Source: a virus. From it: a stretch of 23,425 nt of DNA. A model generated the notes under the pieces. That model did no database searches. It saw only the letters and a list, made by a program, of their open reading frames with translations, and was not told the DNA's origin. Made by a program: the position numbers and the translations under genes. Positions 17,555-23,425 of the stretch are shown in pieces. How positions within the stretch are numbered: position 1 is the stretch's first letter; each line of letters opens with the position of its first letter. The DNA lies in IMG/VR virus record IMGVR_UViG_3300028556_000038, positions 1-23,425 of that record; one strand, given 5' to 3'.

Positions 17555-19012
17555 CTATTGAGGATTAATATAAACCACTTCTGCCGATCTTTCATTAAGC
17601 ATATTGCCATCAATCGCAAGCGTCATTGTTTGAAAAGAATCTACCCCATGCGATGCCCAGTCATGCTTAGGGTCATCCTTAAACATACCAGCCTTGGTGT
17701 CATATTCTTTCGAGTAGTTAGATAAGCAATCCAGTAAACGCTGGGTTTGCTCTTTGTTAAACAAGGTGCGGTATAGCATCCGTCGCATTGACTGAATGGC
17801 ATTAAACTTGCTCACAGGGCGTGGCACAATATAGACGCGATAACCAAGGTCACGGCCGAAATCAACGACATTCTTACCTGATCCGAATTCTTTCTTCACG
17901 CCATCATGAGGACTATAAATAGATTGGAACGATAACCCATGTTTAACACAAACTGATTCTGCCCACCTTACATAATATTCGAACATCTTATTATTGTTTT
18001 CCATGTAAGCGATAACATGAGGTTTACCCATATGATCCATCTGAGCAAGCAATATAGAAGATGGATCGCGCACCCCAATATCCATAAAAGCGCGCACCGG
18101 TCTATCCGGCAACATAAGCTGGCTAACAATACGTTTCTCTTGGAAAATCACATTCATCTCATTAGCAAAATAAAGCGTCTCTTCGTTCAGCTTAACAACA
18201 GAATAGTATTCTTGCTGAATCATGAATTCAGGCATGCCAGAGCGCCTGTCATCTTCAATCATCGCATCAGTTACATAACGCTCGCCAGCTTCATCAACCA
18301 AGCTTTCAACACTATCAACCCGGCAATACCAATCCGGATTATTCTTAACGTTCATCATATAATGATAGGCATGGTTCATACCATTAAAGGTCGTCTGCAA
18401 AATAAACCACCCACGGTTCTGTCTAAATACCGGCATTAAGATATGAAGCACTCTAGGATCTGAGAACGCATACTCAGAGAATACACAACCTCGTACGTTC
18501 ACACCTCGAAGTTTATCAGGATCAATGTCCGATCCAATCACACGAATAACCGAACCATTACTTAATTTGATAGACATATCTTGGTTATTGATTCCAGCAA
18601 TAAAACGCTTAGGAATCATATCAAGGAATTTAAGACTTTCTCCGCCATCTAAACTAATAGCACCTTCCCATAACACAATCCTTGCGCGAACGTTAGTAGG
18701 ATATATCATCATGTATAAACCTGGCGCCTCAATCGCACCTTGTAAAATCATATTCCATGATTCGACTTCCTTTCCTGATCGGCGAGGTCTAACAAGAAAA
18801 AACCGCGATATACCCTCTACAAATAGTTTACGCTGAACATCGCATTGATAAGGTCGAAATGGTAATACAGGAAGCCGTTCTACCGTATCATCATAAAAGC
18901 TAACCACGAGATTGCCATCATCATCTCGTTCACAATAATAATCGCTAGCATCTTGGATATCCGCCAATTCTGTTAAACGCTTTAATTCGCCTTCCAGTGA
19001 GCGTAAGCTCAT
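17555..19012 (-). CDS. terL: Terminase large subunit, 485 aa
   Basis: This is the ATP-driven motor and nuclease that packages DNA into the prohead. The Walker A-like RPRRSGKE (residues 75-82), Walker B CVFSEYA (176-182, with catalytic Glu180) and the coupling motif LQTTFNG (205-211) are visible. The nuclease acids are likely Asp311 (FMDIGVRDP), Asp370 (SPHDG) and Asp458 in HDWASHGVDSFQT. Length is normal. The small subunit candidate is far away at 1144-1653, and no portal gene is adjacent. It lies between fibre genes, an unusual place. Confidence 0.93.
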   Translation of the reverse strand: MSLRSLEGELKRLTELADIQDASDYYCERDDDGNLVVSFYDDTVERLPVLPFRPYQCDVQRKLFVEGISRFFLVRPRRSGKEVESWNMILQGAIEAPGLYMMIYPTNVRARIVLWEGAISLDGGESLKFLDMIPKRFIAGINNQDMSIKLSNGSVIRVIGSDIDPDKLRGVNVRGCVFSEYAFSDPRVLHILMPVFRQNRGWFILQTTFNGMNHAYHYMMNVKNNPDWYCRVDSVESLVDEAGERYVTDAMIEDDRRSGMPEFMIQQEYYSVVKLNEETLYFANEMNVIFQEKRIVSQLMLPDRPVRAFMDIGVRDPSSILLAQMDHMGKPHVIAYMENNNKMFEYYVRWAESVCVKHGLSFQSIYSPHDGVKKEFGSGKNVVDFGRDLGYRVYIVPRPVSKFNAIQSMRRMLYRTLFNKEQTQRLLDCLSNYSKEYDTKAGMFKDDPKHDWASHGVDSFQTMTLAIDGNMLNERSAEVVYINPQ

Positions 19013-19013
19013 T

Positions 19014-20609
19014 TTAATATCCCATTACAACGACTCTAAATGATGATGTATTAGTTGACCCAGCCGTGTTAATTACATTTAACTTTGTATTATTTGAGGC
19101 GCCCTCATTAACACTAGCAATAGCATATTGCGCAGGATTTGTAAGCTGAGAGGTAACGGCATATCCAAAAAATGCATTAGGAAATGGAATAGGAAAAGTA
19201 AAATTAGCATTCCCACTAACAGTTATTGGCGATGTAAATCCCCATTGAATTATCAAACCGCCTGGAAGTTGAATATACCCACCTCCCACATTATAACCAG
19301 ACGCTAATCCTGCTGGCGTAACCGGTAAATTAGCCACCGTGCCAGCTAATACTTGAGCGCTAGTTGCAAATACCCTAGCAGGATTTAATAATTGAATATT
19401 AGCACCATCATAAACAAATTCTGCAATCATACCGACATATAATTCATTACCAATCAATGCACCGCCATTAGGAAGAACAACTGCTTTGGCTGTTAATCCA
19501 TTAATGGCAATCGTTGTGGCACCTGTATTGGTGTTAGCTATTTTAACTAACATCACCGGATATCCAGCATTGTAAATAGCAAGTGCAGGATTTAAATTTA
19601 CCGTAATCGTATTGGCTGCAACGGATGTATCAACGCCATAATAGGGTTGCGCAACATCAAGCAATAACATTTGTGTTCCATCATATTGCATCTCAGCAAT
19701 TTGCCCAGCAACTAAATCACCAGGCTGTAACGCAATACTTGCAGTACGTTTAATGTTAACTGTTCCTGCTGAGCTAATCGCAAGCGTTGCAGCCGCAGTA
19801 TTAGTATGATTGACCAATACCCTAACAATCATTCCTTTTTGATAAGCAGAAAATGCACTGGTAAGCGCAACGTTAAAAGTTAGCGCATTAACTGCGCCCG
19901 TATCCACCCCATATATATTTGAAGTATTAAGATATTTTGCTAATGTTTCACCCGTCTGTGAATTTTGATCAAAGTAACCTACTAATGATGTACCATCTCC
20001 ACCCGCTGTCTGGCTTGCTAATTGACCGCGTAAAGTGCTACTACTGGGATTCTCCTCAATAACGGCCGCTACAATCTGGCCACCTTGGCTAATCCATACT
20101 TGATTATCTATGTTGGTCAGCAATGGTAAGATATTATTAACCTGTGTAGGTAAATAAGTGTCAACCACGTATTGAAGCGCACGACTAATACTGCCGGTTG
20201 AACCTGCATTAATCGTAAAAGTTCCCTGCATTTGCTGTAGTATTAAAATAATACGCTGGAACGCATTATCTAAACTCTGCCCATTAAATGTTTGCGCATC
20301 ATTAAACTGGGTTGTAATGGATACTTGCATGTTTCTTGATAACGTAATGATTGACCCAATAGCAGGCGCAGTATTAAATATCACTGTGCCACCCGCTGTC
20401 ACACCCACACCCGTAACCGTATAACTTGTATAAGGAACTAAATCCGCAACAGGATTTGCCGCTTGATTAGGCGGCGTCACATATACGGCAATATCAGAGT
20501 TTGCAGAATTTGCCTGCAAAATAAGAAATGAATAGGTATAGGTCGTTGTTACGCCATCAGCTACATATTGATTAATGGTTCCTTGTTGCGGGGTTATAAC
20601 TTGGGTCAT
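19014..20609 (-). CDS. Tail fibre with T7-type N-terminus and gp53-like tip, 531 aa
   Basis: The N-terminal 150 residues (QYVADGVTTTYTYSFLILQA, then ITLSRNMQVS and QSLDNAFQRIILILQQMQ) match the N-terminal domain by which T7-type tail fibres attach to the tail. Residues about 230-415 contain two stalk modules like those in the 412-residue protein. The C-terminus (GGLIIQWGFTSPITVSGNAN, FPIPFPNAFFGYAV) is a gp53-like fibre-tip domain. It is most likely the main receptor-binding fibre. It ends just before the terminase start. Confidence 0.88.
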   Translation of the reverse strand: MTQVITPQQGTINQYVADGVTTTYTYSFLILQANSANSDIAVYVTPPNQAANPVADLVPYTSYTVTGVGVTAGGTVIFNTAPAIGSIITLSRNMQVSITTQFNDAQTFNGQSLDNAFQRIILILQQMQGTFTINAGSTGSISRALQYVVDTYLPTQVNNILPLLTNIDNQVWISQGGQIVAAVIEENPSSSTLRGQLASQTAGGDGTSLVGYFDQNSQTGETLAKYLNTSNIYGVDTGAVNALTFNVALTSAFSAYQKGMIVRVLVNHTNTAAATLAISSAGTVNIKRTASIALQPGDLVAGQIAEMQYDGTQMLLLDVAQPYYGVDTSVAANTITVNLNPALAIYNAGYPVMLVKIANTNTGATTIAINGLTAKAVVLPNGGALIGNELYVGMIAEFVYDGANIQLLNPARVFATSAQVLAGTVANLPVTPAGLASGYNVGGGYIQLPGGLIIQWGFTSPITVSGNANFTFPIPFPNAFFGYAVTSQLTNPAQYAIASVNEGASNNTKLNVINTAGSTNTSSFRVVVMGY

Positions 20610-20612
20610 GTT

Positions 20613-23066
20613 CTATGCTCCGTATAATTGATGTTGGCCAGGCGCTAAATACGATTTGTCGCCAAGCATCTCACGTAACCAAGGCGCAATAAATGGCACA
20701 GAATCCATTGGCAATAATGAACGCATAGCCTTTTTAAATCGTTTCTGAGCATTATCAGGATCACCCGTCGCAAGCGACAATGCGCTAGACAACATATTAG
20801 CGACTAATCCCATGCTGGGTGACCTTGCAATACTAAATAATAAATCTTGATTCTGATTCTTTTTATCGAGAATGCTTAAGAATATCCCGAGTCCTGGCAA
20901 TGCCATACCTATCCAAAACTTAGGATCATCCATATCAGGCAATGATTTTCCCTGCACAAAATAACCAAGCCATGTCGATAAAAATGATAATGGCATCGTC
21001 ATTGCCATCAGACGCGTGGCAAATGCCAATTTCTGCACCTTGGTATCTGCATTCTGCAAACCTTGCATCCATACCCGATCAATAAAGTTATGCGGATAAC
21101 TCTTAAAGTGAGTTATTATACGCCAGAACTCACCCTGCAACGTACCAGGCAAACTATTGCCGAACATGTTAGCCTTGGTAAAGGCGCCTGGGTTAAGGAT
21201 GGAGTTTTCCGCCGCCACGTCAAACATCGAATAAACTTTTCTATAGAGGTCATTCTTGATCGATACAAGTGATCCTTTACCACCAGTTTTATTAAAGTAC
21301 TCTCGTAATTCAGCATCAGTTAATCTGTCCACATTCTCTAATGTAAATAAATTCTTCTCAGTCTTTCCGCGCAATAATTCCCACTCATGCTCAGATATGT
21401 TATGGTTATCTAATTGCTTGCGTAAATGCTTATTCAATTGCTCCCAAGACTTACTAGAATTTCTACCCAGATTATCTGCCATAAGATGTAGTACGCTTAT
21501 TTTGTTACCCTTATCCATTGCCTCAGTCTGGAAAAACTTAAATGCACCGGACGCCACTCTATTCATTACATCGCCAACATTCTGAGCATCCATCATATTA
21601 GCCATATAGCCGATATGCGTATCAACCATTAATTTATATTGCCGAGCAATTTCTACACGTTCAGGAAACGCAAGCTCCCCCATTTTATTGTTAAACATAT
21701 TGGCTAACATATAGCCGAAAGAGGCAAATCTATTCTTGCCAAATCGACCAATATATTCCGCCATGTGCGCCGTATCTGAAAGACTACTTAATGTGATTCT
21801 TGCAGCACTAATGGCTGACGTATAGCCTCGAAGTGATGCCATAAAATTGCTAGCTTCTGGCCTTACCGAGCTGGGAGAGGCGCCCAATAGATTCTTAAAC
21901 GTAAAGTCATTTCTAGTCATCCAAGATTGCATTGTTTGAAGTTTTGATAACTTTACACCAATCTTGGATTGCAACTTATTCAAATCTAAATACATCGAGC
22001 TAGGATTGTCACCAAAGAAGTCAGCCATGCCAATCTTGCCACCTGAGCGCATCATATCGGCCTGTAATGCGGCTTGCAGACTGCCACGCCCATACTTCTC
22101 GTTATATTCGCCCCATGAACGCCAATCCTTGAATAATAGACGCATACGCATCTTATTCTTAACCGCTTCACGGTCATTCGCTACAAATGACTTAGTAAAT
22201 AGTTCATTCTTACCCGTCGTAATGTTATCAAATACGCGCTCCAACACTTCATCGACGTACTTCATATCAAGTTTGCCATCAGCTAACCATGCCTTAGCAT
22301 TCGATTGAAACATCACCTCTAAATCAAGTTTAGGTTTAATGTAATTGATCCACGCCATCTTGGGTTCAATCGTAGTTTTAATTCCATTCATTAGGTTTTT
22401 AGCCGTCTGAACAAGATTACTTCCACCGCTAATCATCTTAGTAGCATCGTGATTATGGTCTAAATACTTGTATTGGCTAATATGCTCAATCGATAAAGCC
22501 CCCGATCGTACTGATTCTGCATTACGCATATCGCGGTATTTGTTGAGCAAATCCGCCATTTCTTTAGCCATGGGCGTCGATGTTTTGCCATCTAGTGCGT
22601 CATAGGTCGCAATATCGTTATTCTTGTTAAACAAATGAGCTTCACGCTCTTTCGTCCAATCCTTATTGTAAATAACCCGAGATAATAGCGCTCTGGCCGT
22701 ACTCTGGGCGACTTGTACCGTATTCCCCACACTTTTGCCACGGGGAGTTAAAAGGCGCTCCATATTGGACTTACCCGATTCCAATAACTTCGCATGTTCC
22801 TGGAATTTGCGGATATTCTCAGCTTTCTTCGTACAATCGTCAAACAAGAAGGCTAACTTCTCGTTATTCACTTCCTGCATCGCACGCTTAATAGCGGCCT
22901 GTCCCGTTACATCCTGATAAGTGGCTGCCCGTCTCTTAACTTCCGTCACGTAATCTTGCAATTCATCACGCGTAAATAACGTGAGCGTCTTCTCGCCTAA
23001 TGCTAGGCAATCTTCGGCACTCATGCCCGAACCGGTACCCTTATCGACTTTAGGTTTAGCCATCAT
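20613..23066 (-). CDS. Large ejection / internal virion-type protein, 817 aa
   Basis: A long, mostly helical protein with no enzyme motif that I can identify. The C-terminal 170 residues contain the hydrophobic segment LMAMTMPLSFLSTWLGYFVQ and GMALPGLGIFLSIL, then SLLPMDSVPFIAPWLREMLG and the end YLAPGQHQLYGA, a pattern of large internal virion proteins in short-tailed phages that are ejected into the cell to help DNA entry. The start overlaps the stop of the upstream gene (ATGA). MMAK and MAK starts are both possible. Function is by analogy. Confidence 0.65.
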   Translation of the reverse strand: MMAKPKVDKGTGSGMSAEDCLALGEKTLTLFTRDELQDYVTEVKRRAATYQDVTGQAAIKRAMQEVNNEKLAFLFDDCTKKAENIRKFQEHAKLLESGKSNMERLLTPRGKSVGNTVQVAQSTARALLSRVIYNKDWTKEREAHLFNKNNDIATYDALDGKTSTPMAKEMADLLNKYRDMRNAESVRSGALSIEHISQYKYLDHNHDATKMISGGSNLVQTAKNLMNGIKTTIEPKMAWINYIKPKLDLEVMFQSNAKAWLADGKLDMKYVDEVLERVFDNITTGKNELFTKSFVANDREAVKNKMRMRLLFKDWRSWGEYNEKYGRGSLQAALQADMMRSGGKIGMADFFGDNPSSMYLDLNKLQSKIGVKLSKLQTMQSWMTRNDFTFKNLLGASPSSVRPEASNFMASLRGYTSAISAARITLSSLSDTAHMAEYIGRFGKNRFASFGYMLANMFNNKMGELAFPERVEIARQYKLMVDTHIGYMANMMDAQNVGDVMNRVASGAFKFFQTEAMDKGNKISVLHLMADNLGRNSSKSWEQLNKHLRKQLDNHNISEHEWELLRGKTEKNLFTLENVDRLTDAELREYFNKTGGKGSLVSIKNDLYRKVYSMFDVAAENSILNPGAFTKANMFGNSLPGTLQGEFWRIITHFKSYPHNFIDRVWMQGLQNADTKVQKLAFATRLMAMTMPLSFLSTWLGYFVQGKSLPDMDDPKFWIGMALPGLGIFLSILDKKNQNQDLLFSIARSPSMGLVANMLSSALSLATGDPDNAQKRFKKAMRSLLPMDSVPFIAPWLREMLGDKSYLAPGQHQLYGA

Positions 23067-23425
23067 AGCCCCTTGTAACAGTTAACCATATCGGCTAACG
23101 GATCTTCGTTGTCTTTAAATTGGTTATATCTTTCCGCCGCAAAGTTAAAGTTATCCTTTAGATTTTCTGCTGTCTTCTCTTGGCTCACTTCTTCCGTTAA
23201 TTCATTAAGCGATTCATCAGCATCAGCCGGTAACTTCTTCTCTTTATCTAAAATAGACTTACTATCTTTTTCAGTCAGTTCTTTTCCGCTATAACTAGAT
23301 TCGCCATCGAATCGTGTGAGTTGATCAATTCGCTCTTTGAGATAATTATTAACGCGATCTTGATTTGCAAAACGATCAATATTAGCGTTGAGAGCATCAA
23401 CAAAAGCTTGAGCAACGTCTCTAAA
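23063..23425 (-). CDS. Virion-region protein, partial (C-terminal 120 aa)
   Basis: The frame is open from the right edge and ends at TGA 23065-23063, overlapping the ejection-type gene start by 4 nt. The visible part is acidic and helical, with charged heptad-like runs (LKERIDQLTRFDGE; KTAENLKDNFNFAAERYNQF). It is probably the preceding internal virion protein or a head-tail component of the same operon. The N-terminus lies outside the window. Confidence 0.6.
   Translation of the reverse strand, partial: FRDVAQAFVDALNANIDRFANQDRVNNYLKERIDQLTRFDGESSYSGKELTEKDSKSILDKEKKLPADADESLNELTEEVSQEKTAENLKDNFNFAAERYNQFKDNEDPLADMVNCYKGL

Noticed and set aside
17278-17619. Longer 113-residue version of the 88-residue virion protein
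   Set aside because: It would extend into the terminase gene; ATG 17544 has a well-placed AGGGAG site.
18017-18836. Plus-strand open frames within the terminase gene
   Set aside because: They are shadows of the large terminase frame, without ribosome-binding sites.

Overview
This window is phage (or prophage) DNA. It carries a complete large terminase, a set of tail-fibre and adhesin proteins, an ejection-type virion protein, a T4-type lysozyme, a lambda-style O/P replication pair, a Sak4-like recombinase with an SSB-like partner, an XRE-type regulator and many tightly packed small genes with ATGA or TAATG overlaps. No integrase, portal or major capsid gene is visible, so phage versus prophage and lifestyle cannot be settled. 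Lysis, replication and recombination genes look like those of phages of Gram-negative (proteobacterial) hosts, but the host cannot be named from sequence alone.

Layout: 1-1653, minus strand: a partial gene at the left edge, small unknown proteins, and a probable small terminase or HTH protein whose 3' end overlaps a 59-residue phage gene in another frame. 1767-3496, plus strand: eight tiny overlapping genes, several with Cys-pair (zinc-ribbon-like) motifs. 3420-7066, minus strand: small basic proteins, lysozyme, VRR-NUC-like nuclease, P-like and O-like replication proteins with candidate iterons inside the O-like gene, and a small Cys/His protein. 7145-8759, plus strand: seven small early-type genes including a DUF3310 protein. 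8760-10242: about 1.5 kb with no convincing protein gene, filled by a tandem array of structured RNA units. 10258-10455, plus strand: a small zinc-ribbon gene directly behind the array. 10460-11725, minus strand: a collagen-like virion protein and an XRE-type regulator. 11834-13961, plus strand: the recombination operon (unknown, Sak4-like, SSB-like, two small proteins). 13958-23425, minus strand: the late block of tail proteins, terminase large subunit, a T7-type tail fibre, an 817-residue ejection-type protein and a partial upstream gene.

The most unusual part is the array at 8760-10242. About fourteen units of 50-147 nt are each closed by their own perfect or near-perfect terminal stem. 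Most begin with T-GG, end in CC-A, and are separated by a near-constant spacer close to AAGAATTA. The stems differ between units, yet each is self-complementary, which is the pattern expected of conserved RNA structure. At least five units have a 5-bp stem with a 7-nt loop abutting the 3' strand of the closing stem, as a tRNA T-arm does. One unit looks like a tRNA with anticodon UUA (reading the UAA stop), and two encode a discriminator base plus CCA. The units are too long, and their T-loops too altered, for ordinary tRNAs, and two contain H-type pseudoknots. I read the region as a tandem array of tRNA-like or tRNA-derived non-coding RNAs, cut from one precursor and embedded in an early operon. 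Its function is unknown.
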